From DYRG01 sp041161065 (GTDB lineage: Bacteria; Pseudomonadota; Gammaproteobacteria; Beggiatoales; Beggiatoaceae): 48,941 bases of DNA. Made by a program: the position numbers and the translations under genes. Where the stretch lies: NCBI GenBank assembly GCA_041161065.1, contig JBEAVE010000043.1:1-48941 (forward strand), given 5' to 3'. Under the pieces are notes generated by a model, which saw nothing but the letters and a program-made list of their open reading frames with translations, ran no database searches and had not been told where the DNA came from. This document shows, piece by piece, positions 8,774 through 16,220 of the stretch (positions within the stretch are counted from its first letter, which is position 1; each line of letters begins with the position of its first letter).

Positions 8774-9652
8774 TCAAGGGGCGATATTTTCAAACTCGCC
8801 AATAATATGGACTTCGGGGTGTAATTGTACGCCAAAACGTTCTTTAACCGTTGAAATAATTTTTGCAATCAATTCTTCAACATTTTGCGCGGTTGCATTG
8901 CCCCGATTGATAATAAAATTAGCGTGTTTTTCAGAAACTTGCGCGCCACCCACTTGAAAACCTTTAAGCCCCGCTTCCTCAATTAATTTCGCCGCAAACA
9001 AGGGGTGCGGATTACGAAATACCGATCCACAACTGGGCAATCCAATCGGTTGCGTTTCTTTACGTTTTTCTAATAATGCTTTGATATGTTGAGCATTTTT
9101 GTTATGCGATTGAAAACGTAGCATCGCCGATATAAAAAATTCGTCCGCCACCGGTTTAATCACATGACGATAATTTACTGTAAATTCAGCGGGTTGCCTT
9201 TCAATTAACTGTCCCCGCCGATTTAACATTGTTACCGATTCAACCAAATGCCACGTTTCGCCGCCGAACGCGCCCGCATTCATCGCCAACGCCCCCCCCA
9301 ACGACCCCGGAATTCCACCCAAAAATTCGCCACCGCCAAACCCTTCCCGCGCCGTTTGCCGCGCCACTTTCGCACACGACGCACCCGCCTCCGCATACCA
9401 GCGCGTGCCTTCATGACAGGATAACTCATTGATTTTTATGGTTGAAATTACCGTTCCGCGAATCCCCCCATCACGCACCAGTAAATTACTGCCCAATCCC
9501 AACCAAAATAGCGGTTCATTTTCGGGAGTGGTGCGTAAAAAATCAATTAAATCATCAATATCCGCTGGAATAAAAAAACGATCCGCCACCCCACCAATTC
9601 GCCAAGTGGTATGTTTAAATAATGGTTCTTGAAACCGTATTTCTCCACGCAT
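8774..9652 (-). CDS. murB: UDP-N-acetylenolpyruvoylglucosamine reductase
   Basis: MurB is an FAD enzyme that uses NADPH to reduce UDP-GlcNAc-enolpyruvate to UDP-MurNAc in cytoplasmic peptidoglycan precursor synthesis. The 292-residue protein shows the FAD-binding motifs G-L-G-S-N-L-L-V-R-D-G-G and G-G-I-P-G-S-L-G-G-A-L-A-M-N-A-G-A, the Y-R-H motif, and the catalytic Ser in C-G-S-V-F-R-N-P. Its length fits the shorter MurB type rather than the roughly 340-residue E. coli form. It starts just after the prfB stop, with AAGGAG overlapping the end of prfB, so the two are co-transcribed. The 9,200-9,420 stretch is noticeably richer in G+C than its flanks. Confidence 0.95.
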   Translation of the reverse strand: MRGEIRFQEPLFKHTTWRIGGVADRFFIPADIDDLIDFLRTTPENEPLFWLGLGSNLLVRDGGIRGTVISTIKINELSCHEGTRWYAEAGASCAKVARQTAREGFGGGEFLGGIPGSLGGALAMNAGAFGGETWHLVESVTMLNRRGQLIERQPAEFTVNYRHVIKPVADEFFISAMLRFQSHNKNAQHIKALLEKRKETQPIGLPSCGSVFRNPHPLFAAKLIEEAGLKGFQVGGAQVSEKHANFIINRGNATAQNVEELIAKIISTVKERFGVQLHPEVHIIGEFENIAP

Positions 9653-9656
9653 TTGC

Positions 9657-10752
9657 TCAAACTCCTTGTTTCAAACTGGCTTCCATGAAACCATCTAAAT
9701 CACCATCTAAAACGGCTTGAGTATTTCCCACTTCATACCCCGTTCTCAAATCCTTAATTCTCGACTGATCTAATACATACGAACGAATCTGACTTCCCCA
9801 CCCAATATCCGATTTGTTCTCTTCAAGAATTTGTTGTTGCGCATTACGTTTTTGCATTTCTAGTTCATAGAGTTTTGCTTGAAGTTGCTTCATCGCCGTC
9901 GAGCGATTTTTATGTTGTGAACGATCATTTTGACATTGCACCACAATATTTGTAGGCAAATGGGTAATTCTAATCGCGGATTCTGTTTTATTAACGTGCT
10001 GTCCACCCGCGCCACTTGCTCGATATACATCAACTCTCAAATCTGCCGGATTGATTTCAATGGCAACATCATCATCTATTTCTGGTGCAACAAAAACTGC
10101 TGCAAAAGACGTATGCCGCCGATTTCCTGAATCAAAAGGGGATTTTCTTACCAAACGATGCACGCCTGTTTCAGTTCTTAACCAGCCAAATGCGTAGTCT
10201 CCTTCCACTCGAAGGCTCGCGCTTTTTATGCCAGCAACATCACCCGCAGAAACCTCTAAAATTTCTGTTTTGAAACCTCGTTTATCCGCCCATCGTAAAT
10301 ACATTCTCAATAACATTTCCGCCCAATCTTGCGCTTCTGTTCCTCCCGATCCCGATTGAATATCTAGAAATGCAGGTTGATTGTCCATTTCTCCCGAAAA
10401 CATTCGGCTAAATTCTAAAGTAGCTAAGTGTTTTTCTAATGCGACTATATCATTTTTAACCATTTCAACTGTTTGAGGATCATTTTCAGCTTCTGCCATT
10501 TCTAACAAATCGTTATTTTCATGGAGTTGTTGCTCAATTTTATCGAGGCTAAAAATCACTTTTTCTAAGGTAGCACGTTGTTGTCCTAAACGTTGCGCTT
10601 GTTCGGGGTTGTTCCAGACCGTTGAATCCTCTAATTCTCGACAAATTTCCTCTAATTGTTCTTTTTTTGTAGCATAGTCAAAGATACCCCCTCAATGCGT
10701 TTAAACGCACTTGCATTTCTTTTAATTGTTCAAAAACAGCATTTAATTCCAT
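9657..10752 (-). CDS. prfB: Peptide chain release factor 2 (programmed +1 frameshift)
   Basis: The full gene starts at ATG 10752 (GAAAGGA upstream) and reads 24 codons (M-E-L-N-A-V-F-E-Q-L-K...) to an in-frame TGA at 10678-10680. A +1 shift at CTT-T then continues from 10679 to 9657, giving about 364 residues, the normal RF2 length. The shifted frame reads D-Y-A-T-K-K-E-Q-L... and joins the rest. RF2 recognises UAA and UGA: the recognition tripeptide S-P-F is present (R-K-S-P-F-D-S-G) and the catalytic G-G-Q is in S-G-A-G-G-Q-H-V-N. Taking the 10559 start alone would lose the N-terminal part of the protein. lysS, the frequent partner of prfB, is about 22 kb away here. Confidence 0.95.
10677..10692 (-). 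promoter_or_regulatory. prfB: prfB programmed frameshift site
   Basis: On the minus strand the sequence is AGG GGG TAT CTT TGA C. It combines the internal Shine-Dalgarno-like AGGGGG (10692-10687), the slippery CTT codon, and the UGA stop followed by C. This is identical in layout to the canonical RF2 autoregulatory site: when RF2 is scarce the ribosome pauses at UGA and slips +1. Confidence 0.95.
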
Positions 10753-10951
10753 TGTAAAATCCTTTCTATTGATCCGTTGAATATTTTAATACAACCTTGC
10801 AAAATAATCCTATCGAACCTCAACAAATAAAGCAACAAAAGCGGTCTGTATAAAATAAGCGTTGTAATGTGGTAAAATGGTAACTAACTGTTAAAAAAGA
10901 AAATTTTTCTAAAAAACCGAACAACAAAGTTTGAAAACTGCGGAGGTTTTT

Positions 10952-11431
10952 ATGTTGCAACAGGGTTTTATTATCTTATGGATATTATTGGGAATGGAAG
11001 TTTCTGCGCAGACAATTTACAAATGTTTGGGTGCAAACGGCGGGGTGACATTGAGTGATGATCCGTGCCCGTTGGGAATGCGCAGTGAAATTCTCCGCGC
11101 GCCCGCGCCGACGGTTAATCAACTGCAAATTGCACCAAAAGTCGTGCCAAACACTAAAGTCCCTGTTTTAACAGAAAAATATTCTCCTCGCGTTCCCCCC
11201 CGCGTGGTGACACCGCCCCCCGCACCCGATGACGGATTGGGCGACGGCTACGGCATTTTGAGTAAAGAATACCGCGCGGCAAAAAAATCACCCCACCGCG
11301 ATTTATACCCCAAACGCGATGGTTTAGGCGACGGTTACGGCATTTTTAGCCAAGAATATCGCCAACTTCACCAATCGCCCGACCCCGCCGATAAACCCCA
11401 TCACCCCTATTTGCACCGAAAAAGAGATTGA
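10952..11431 (+). CDS. Exported DUF4124-like protein with duplicated D-G-L-G-D-G-Y-G-I motif
   Basis: The ATG at 10952 follows GGAGG (10942-10946) and opens a hydrophobic leader ending near V-S-A-Q, so the 159-residue product is probably exported. Just after the leader is I-Y-K-C-x(5)-G-x(3)-L-S-D-D-P-C-P, which resembles the N-terminal two-cysteine motif of DUF4124 proteins. The middle is rich in Pro and Val. The C-terminal half contains the 15-residue unit D-G-L-G-D-G-Y-G-I-x-S-x-E-Y-R twice (about residues 91-105 and 125-139), each followed by a basic S-P-H/D-containing spacer. Function is unknown. It lies 30 bases upstream of the arsenic-type operon on the same strand; whether it belongs to it is unclear. 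Confidence 0.7.
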   Translation: MLQQGFIILWILLGMEVSAQTIYKCLGANGGVTLSDDPCPLGMRSEILRAPAPTVNQLQIAPKVVPNTKVPVLTEKYSPRVPPRVVTPPPAPDDGLGDGYGILSKEYRAAKKSPHRDLYPKRDGLGDGYGIFSQEYRQLHQSPDPADKPHHPYLHRKRD

Positions 11432-11461
11432 TTTTTTCTATATTTCTATTATTATTGAAAC

Positions 11462-12271
11462 ATGGAAACGACAGAGATTATCAAGGCATTATCGGGGTTG
11501 GCGCAAGAATCGAGGCTGGCGATTTTTCGATTGCTCATTCAAAACGGTGCGCAAGGGTTAGCGGCAGGGAAAATTGCTGAAATATTGAACATCGCGCCTT
11601 CTTCTTTATCTTTTCATCTCAAAGAGTTAGCGCACGCCCGTTTGATAGAATCTCGACAAAATGGGCGTTTCATCATTTATTCCGCCAATTTTCAAACTAT
11701 TAATACCTTAATCGATTATTTAACCGAAAATTGCTGCGGCGGAACATCTTGTTTAATCAAGGAAAAACCAATGAACACAAAAAACTATAAAGTGTTATTT
11801 TTATGCACAGGCAATTCTGCGCGGTCGATTTTGGCAGAAGCCTTGTTAAATCAAATGGGTAACGGTGTTTTTCAGGCATTTAGCGCAGGTAGTTTTCCAA
11901 CGGGAAAAGTGAATCCTTTTGCCTTAGAAATCCTGCAAAAACAAGGAATTGATACGACTTTATTTCGCAGCAAAAGCTGGGACGAATTCAGCGATGTTTC
12001 TTTAGATTTTGTTTTTACGGTCTGTGATAACGCCGCCAACGAAATTTGCCCCGTTTTTCCCACAAAACCCGTCACCGCTCATTGGGGCATCGAAGACCCC
12101 GCCGCTGTCGAGGGATCAGATGACGACAAACGTCGCGCATTTTTTAAAGCCTTTTCTTTATTACAACGGCGCATTAGTTTATTTACAAATCTTCCATTTG
12201 AAAAATTAGATCAACTGGCTCTCAAAAAAGAACTCACACAAATCGGTCAATTATCGAGGAACGAACCATGA
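11462..12271 (+). CDS. ArsR-type repressor fused to low-molecular-weight arsenate reductase
   Basis: Residues 1-90 are an ArsR/SmtB winged helix (I-A-P-S-S-L-S-F-H-L-K-E-L recognition region). Cys91, Cys92 and Cys97 (N-C-C-G-G-T-S-C) resemble the arsenite-binding cysteines at the C-terminus of some ArsR repressors. From about residue 107 a tyrosine-phosphatase-fold ArsC begins, with P-loop C-T-G-N-S-A-R-S (Cys115, Arg121) and the general-acid region E-D-P-A. One polypeptide thus senses As(III) and reduces As(V). An internal ATG at 11771 (M-N-T-K-N-Y-K) could yield a free reductase. ArsR-ArsC fusions are known in some bacteria. No strong ribosome-binding site precedes ATG 11462. The next gene overlaps by ATGA. 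Confidence 0.9.
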   Translation: METTEIIKALSGLAQESRLAIFRLLIQNGAQGLAAGKIAEILNIAPSSLSFHLKELAHARLIESRQNGRFIIYSANFQTINTLIDYLTENCCGGTSCLIKEKPMNTKNYKVLFLCTGNSARSILAEALLNQMGNGVFQAFSAGSFPTGKVNPFALEILQKQGIDTTLFRSKSWDEFSDVSLDFVFTVCDNAANEICPVFPTKPVTAHWGIEDPAAVEGSDDDKRRAFFKAFSLLQRRISLFTNLPFEKLDQLALKKELTQIGQLSRNEP

Positions 12272-12507
12272 AAAACATTAAAATTTTAGGCATCGGTTGC
12301 ACAAAGTGCCAACAAACCTATCAAATGGTTAAAGAAACCGCCCAACAAATGGGAGTTGAAATAGAACTAGAAAAGATCGAAAAAGCACCAGAGATTGTCC
12401 GATTTGGTGTGATGAAAACCCCCGCTGTTGTTATCGATGGAAAAGTCGTTCATGCAGGCGGATTACCTCAACTTGCTCAAATTGAAACATGGTTAAAATC
12501 TGTATGA
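12268..12507 (+). CDS. Small thioredoxin-fold protein (redox-active disulfide protein)
   Basis: The 79-residue product has the thioredoxin-like C-x-x-C motif G-I-G-C-T-K-C (residues 8-14), the cis-proline region K-T-P-A-V-V-I-D-G-K-V-V, and a G-G-L-P-x(6)-W-L ending. This fits the 'redox-active disulfide protein 2 / thioredoxin_3' family. It overlaps the arsRC stop by ATGA and the next gene starts at its own stop the same way, so it is translationally coupled. In this setting it may supply electrons to the ArsC domain or to a metal-handling partner; that is inference. Confidence 0.88.
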   Translation: MKNIKILGIGCTKCQQTYQMVKETAQQMGVEIELEKIEKAPEIVRFGVMKTPAVVIDGKVVHAGGLPQLAQIETWLKSV

Positions 12508-12716
12508 TTCTAACAAGTATTTTAACCTGTCCACATTGCGGTTTCTCTAAAGAAGAAACCATGCCGACAAATGCTTGTCAATATTTCTACGAATGTGAGC
12601 ATTGTCACGTCATTTTAAAACCTAAAACGGGTGATTGTTGCGTTTATTGTAGTTATGGCACAATTCCTTGTCCGCCCGTTCAAAAAGCGGGAGAAAATTG
12701 CTGTGGCTGTCATTAA
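12504..12716 (+). CDS. GDCCxC-motif small cysteine-rich protein
   Basis: The start at 12504 overlaps the previous stop as ATGA; the alternative ATG at 12489 is less likely. The 70-residue protein begins with T-C-P-H-C-G and contains the motif G-D-C-C-V-Y-C-S-Y-G-T-I-P-C-P, ending E-N-C-C-G-C-H. It belongs to the family described as GDCCVxC-domain (seleno)proteins, in which one Cys can be Sec; here all positions are ordinary Cys codons. Molecular function is not established. The C-terminal cysteine cluster suggests metal or metalloid binding. It overlaps the 5' end of the permease gene. Confidence 0.85.
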   Translation: MILTSILTCPHCGFSKEETMPTNACQYFYECEHCHVILKPKTGDCCVYCSYGTIPCPPVQKAGENCCGCH

Positions 12717-13707
12717 AGCAATTTCTTTTATTTTCTTTGGATTGGTGCTCTATTTTTACTTACCTGAATTTAGCCAATTTGTTTTCAATTTTCTTCCCTT
12801 TCATCGTGATACCCATGTGGGTGAAGCGGTGTATTTTTTTCTTTATGATACACCAAAGGTATTTTTGTTACTGACTTTAGTGGTTTTTGTAATGGGGATT
12901 GTGCGATCTTTTTTCTCACCAGAAAATACTCGCGCCTTGCTTTCTGGGAAACGTGAAGGATTCGGCAATATTTTCGCGGCGTTATTAGGTATTGTAACCC
13001 CTTTTTGCTCTTGTTCAGCCGTCCCGTTATTTATTGGATTCTTATCGGCGGGTGTTCCTTTGGGCGTAACTTTTTCTTTTCTGATTTCTGCGCCGATGAT
13101 TAACGAAATTGCTCTCGCTTTATTATTTAGTTTATTTGGTTGGAAAATAGCGGGACTTTATTTGATATTAGGTTTAAGTGTGGCGATTTTTGCAGGTTAT
13201 CTTATTGGGATTTTGAAATTAGAACATCATTTGGAAGATTGGGTATTAGAAACACCGAAAACTTCCGCACAACTTGAAACCATTGAAACCACTTGGCAAA
13301 CTCGATTTGAAATGGGAAAGCAAGCGGTTTTTGAAATCGTGTCGAAAGTCTGGATTTACATTATATTAGGCATTGCAGTGGGGGCGGGAATTCACGGTTT
13401 TGTTCCTCAAGATTTTATGGCTTCTTTTATGGGTCAAGAAACGTGGTGGAGCGTGCCATTAGCGGTTTTATTGGGCATTCCAATGTATGCAAATGCGGCG
13501 AGCATTATTCCTATTGTGGAAGCACTTTTAGCAAAAGGAGCGGCATTAGGAACGGTACTAGCTTTTATGATGAGTGTGATTGCACTTTCTTTACCTGAAA
13601 TGATTATTTTGAGAAATGTCTTGAAACCCACTTTAATTGCGATTTTTATTAGTGTGGTGGGGTTAGGTATTTTAGTGGTGGGCTTTTTATTTAATTGGAT
13701 ACTTTGA
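12703..13707 (+). CDS. DUF318/ArsP-family permease (SO_0444-like)
   Basis: I prefer the GTG at 12703 because GGGAG (12689-12693) precedes it at 9 bases; an in-frame GTG at 12631 would add 24 residues. The ~334-residue protein has about eight or nine membrane segments. It carries the signature T-P-F-C-S-C-S-A-V-P-L-F, a second motif P-M-I-N-E-I-A, and P-M-Y-A-N-A-A-S-I-I-P in the C-terminal half, typical of the DUF318 permease family. ArsP members export trivalent organoarsenicals, while others are linked to metal efflux. Here, between a GDCCxC protein and Acr3, a metalloid export role is likely but the substrate is inferred. Confidence 0.88.
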   Translation: MAVIKAISFIFFGLVLYFYLPEFSQFVFNFLPFHRDTHVGEAVYFFLYDTPKVFLLLTLVVFVMGIVRSFFSPENTRALLSGKREGFGNIFAALLGIVTPFCSCSAVPLFIGFLSAGVPLGVTFSFLISAPMINEIALALLFSLFGWKIAGLYLILGLSVAIFAGYLIGILKLEHHLEDWVLETPKTSAQLETIETTWQTRFEMGKQAVFEIVSKVWIYIILGIAVGAGIHGFVPQDFMASFMGQETWWSVPLAVLLGIPMYANAASIIPIVEALLAKGAALGTVLAFMMSVIALSLPEMIILRNVLKPTLIAIFISVVGLGILVVGFLFNWIL

Positions 13708-13708
13708 A

Positions 13709-14731
13709 ATGAATATTTTTGAACGTTTCTTAACAATTTGGGTCTTTTTATGTATTGTGGTGGGGATTGCATTAGGACAAATATTTCCTCACTTTTTTCA
13801 AATCATTGGTGGATTAGAAATTGCCAAAGTTAATATCCCTGTGGGTTTATTAATTTGGGTGATGATTATTCCAATGTTGCTCAAAATCGATTTTGGAGCA
13901 TTACATCAAGTTAAAGAACATTGGAAAGGGATTGGTGTGACTTTGTTTGTGAACTGGGCAATTAAACCCTTTTCAATGGCGTTATTGGGGTGGTTTTTCA
14001 TTAAATATTTGTTTGCAGATTATTTACCTGCCGATCAAATCGATAGTTATATTGCAGGTTTGATTTTATTAGCGGCTGCGCCTTGTACGGCAATGGTGTT
14101 TGTGTGGAGTTCACTTTCTAAAGGCGATCCGTATTTCACGCTTTCTCAAGTGGCTTTAAATGATACGATTATGATCTTTGCATTTGCACCCATTGTAGGA
14201 ATTTTATTAGGAATTTCAAATATTTCCGTTCCTTGGGATACGCTTTTTATGTCGGTGTTGTTATATATTTTAATACCTGTTTTAATTGCCCAAGTTTGGC
14301 GTTTTTTCTTATTACAAAAAGGTGAATCTGCTTATCAAGTTGCATTGGTTAAAATCGCACCTTTCTCAATTTCTGCATTATTATTAACGTTAGTTTTGTT
14401 ATTTGCATTTCAAGGCGAAGCGATCATTAAACAACCCTTAGTCATTGCTTTATTAGCTATCCCAATTTTATTACAAGTTTTCTTAAATGCGGGCGTTGCG
14501 TATTTAATGAATCGACAATTAGGCGTTGCTCACTGTGTTGCTGCGCCATCTTGTTTAATTGGAGCGAGCAATTTCTTTGAATTAGCGGTGGCGGCGGCGA
14601 TTAGTTTATTTGGCTTTGAATCGGGTGCAGCCTTAGCAACTGTGGTGGGCGTTTTAATTGAAGTTCCCGTGATGTTGCTCGTCGTTAAAATTGTCAATCA
14701 AACCAAATCTTGGTATGAATTAACGCAGTGA
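13709..14731 (+). CDS. Arsenite efflux transporter Acr3
   Basis: Acr3 is a ten-helix inner-membrane carrier that extrudes As(III). The 340-residue product shows the expected length and hydrophobic pattern and the conserved A-A-P-C-T-A-M-V-F-V-W-S with the essential Cys126. It also has F-S-M-A-L-L-G-W in helix 3 and the late motif A-P-S-C-L-I-G-A-S-N-F-F-E-L-A-V. The ATG follows the permease stop by one base, so it is the last gene of the operon. The As(V)-reducing fusion upstream provides its substrate. A short palindromic element followed by a T-run lies 20 bases downstream. Confidence 0.93.
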   Translation: MNIFERFLTIWVFLCIVVGIALGQIFPHFFQIIGGLEIAKVNIPVGLLIWVMIIPMLLKIDFGALHQVKEHWKGIGVTLFVNWAIKPFSMALLGWFFIKYLFADYLPADQIDSYIAGLILLAAAPCTAMVFVWSSLSKGDPYFTLSQVALNDTIMIFAFAPIVGILLGISNISVPWDTLFMSVLLYILIPVLIAQVWRFFLLQKGESAYQVALVKIAPFSISALLLTLVLLFAFQGEAIIKQPLVIALLAIPILLQVFLNAGVAYLMNRQLGVAHCVAAPSCLIGASNFFELAVAAAISLFGFESGAALATVVGVLIEVPVMLLVVKIVNQTKSWYELTQ

Positions 14732-14750
14732 TTTTGAACAAACAAACTGA

Positions 14751-14785
14751 GGGTGGTAATTAACATCTCAATTTGATCACTACCC
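14751..14785. repeat. Short palindromic element, copy C (internally deleted)
   Basis: On the minus strand this 35-base copy reads GGGTAGTGATCAAATT, then GAGATGTTAATTA, then CCACCC. The first part equals the left end of the element at 32101; most of the middle is missing. The ends pair imperfectly into a hairpin and GTTTTT follows, so it may double as the terminator of acr3 and of the convergent gene at 14792. Confidence 0.65.
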
Positions 14786-14791
14786 GTTTTT

Positions 14792-15496
14792 CTAGGGGGC
14801 GGTGCAAAACAAATCTCCGTACAAGTGGAAAACATTTGCAGGAAGAAACAAGGTGAGGAAACCAAATACAATAATCAAACTACCTGCGGTTTGTCGAACG
14901 AGAGGTAATTTGATGAAATTTAGTAATCGGTGCGCGGTCATGCCCATTAGAAATAACATCGGTAATGTGCCTAATCCAAATGCTAACATGACTAACCCGC
15001 CTTCAAATGCGTTTGGTGAGGCTAATGCTAAGGCTAATGCGCTATAAACCAATCCGCACGGCAACCACCCCCAAATTAAACCAATTCCTAAGGCTTGAAA
15101 GGGATTTGAAACCGGAAAGAAACGTTTGCTTAAAGGTTGTAAATAACGCCACAAATTATTACCGAGTTTCTCTACTTTTTGAATTAAAAATGTCGACCAG
15201 CCACTAATGTAAAAACCTAATGCAATCATAAATAACCCAGCAATCGTTTTTCCTATCAATTGAGGCTGCGGTAACAAACGCCCAAATTGAGACCCCAACC
15301 AACCCGCCAACATGCCCGCAAAAACATAACTACTCAAACGTCCAATGTTATATGCCAACAAATACGGCAACAAACCCGTCCAATGGGTAATAGGCAAACG
15401 CATCACTAATGCCCCAACAATCCCTCCGCACATTCCAATGCAATGCAACGATCCTATCAATCCCATTAACAACGCTGCACTCAGCATCCATTCCAT
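14792..15496 (-). CDS. TauE/SafE-like (DsbD_2 type) membrane protein
   Basis: This is a 234-residue, six-helix integral membrane protein with the N-terminal motif L-H-C-I-G-M-C-G-G-I-V-G-A (residues 18-30). A matching half-motif, G-W-L-P-C-G-L-V-Y-S-A-L, begins the second half; the pair of cysteines resembles DsbD transmembrane domains. Such proteins are annotated as sulfite exporter TauE/SafE or heavy-metal transport proteins and often neighbour cytochrome oxidase assembly genes, but none is in this window. The role could be export of a sulfur or metal species, or electron transfer across the membrane. The gene is convergent with acr3. Confidence 0.8.
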   Translation of the reverse strand: MEWMLSAALLMGLIGSLHCIGMCGGIVGALVMRLPITHWTGLLPYLLAYNIGRLSSYVFAGMLAGWLGSQFGRLLPQPQLIGKTIAGLFMIALGFYISGWSTFLIQKVEKLGNNLWRYLQPLSKRFFPVSNPFQALGIGLIWGWLPCGLVYSALALALASPNAFEGGLVMLAFGLGTLPMLFLMGMTAHRLLNFIKLPLVRQTAGSLIIVFGFLTLFLPANVFHLYGDLFCTAP

Positions 15497-15545
15497 TTCT
15501 TTTAACTCTTTTTCTCCCCCATTTCTGGAGGAGATTAACTAAAAA

Positions 15546-16127
15546 TTAACCCGCGAAATTATTTGAAACGAAATCCCAATTAACCACATTCCAAAATGCT
15601 TCCACGTATTTGGGGCGCATATTGCGGTAATCCACATAATAAGCGTGTTCCCACACGTCGCAGGTTAATAACGGTTTATTTGCACCTGTTAAAGGCGTGG
15701 CGGCATTGCTAGTGCTTTCTAAAGCCAAAGAACCGTCAGGTTTCTTGACCAACCACGCCCAACCAGAACCAAAAGTTGTAATCGCGGTTTGGGTAAATTT
15801 TTCTTTGAAAGTTGCAAAAGAACCAAAATCACGGTTGATTGCATCAGCTAATGCGCCAGAAGGTTCTCCACCTCCATTGGGTTTTAAGCCGTTCCAATAA
15901 AACGTATGATTCCAAACTTGCGCGGCGTTGTTAAAGATTCCACCACTAGATTTCTTCACAATTTCTTCTAAAGAAAGGCTTTCAAATTCAGTGCCGACAA
16001 TTAAGTTATTCAAATTGGTGACATAGGTTTGATGATGTTTGCCGTAATGAAATTCTAAGGTTTCAGCAGAAATATGGGGTTCTAAAGCGTTTTTCTCATA
16101 AGCTAACGCGGGTAAAGTATGTTGCAT
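15546..16127 (-). CDS. sodB: Superoxide dismutase [Fe]
   Basis: The start at 16127 (M-Q-H-T-L-P-A-L-A-Y-E) has AAAGGAA upstream; the longer frame to 16175 would add an unneeded leader. The 193-residue enzyme disproportionates superoxide. Metal ligands are visible: His in L-E-F-H-Y-G-K-H-H, His in N-H-T-F-Y-W, and Asp/His in D-V-W-E-H-A-Y-Y-V-D-Y-R-N. The Gln in N-N-A-A-Q-V-W-N-H-T-F-Y-W is the position and residue typical of iron rather than manganese enzymes. No signal peptide, so cytoplasmic. Confidence 0.95.
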   Translation of the reverse strand: MQHTLPALAYEKNALEPHISAETLEFHYGKHHQTYVTNLNNLIVGTEFESLSLEEIVKKSSGGIFNNAAQVWNHTFYWNGLKPNGGGEPSGALADAINRDFGSFATFKEKFTQTAITTFGSGWAWLVKKPDGSLALESTSNAATPLTGANKPLLTCDVWEHAYYVDYRNMRPKYVEAFWNVVNWDFVSNNFAG

Positions 16128-16191
16128 AATTAAAGTGTTCCTTTGTTTTATTTGAAAGAAAAAATACCCCAACAAATAGGGTCAGGATATT

Positions 16192-16220
16192 TTAATAGGG
16201 TTTTATTTTACTTAGATCAA
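16192..16220 (-). promoter_or_regulatory. Sigma70-type promoter of sodB
   Basis: On the minus strand TTGATC (16220-16215) and TATTAA (16197-16192) are 17 bases apart, 64 bases before the sodB start. The -35 box overlaps the stop codon of the upstream proline-rich gene. Confidence 0.5.

Noticed and set aside
10559..10559. Start of prfB at this ATT/ATG-like position
   Set aside because: It would remove the N-terminal part of RF2. The upstream frameshift and leader restore the full protein.
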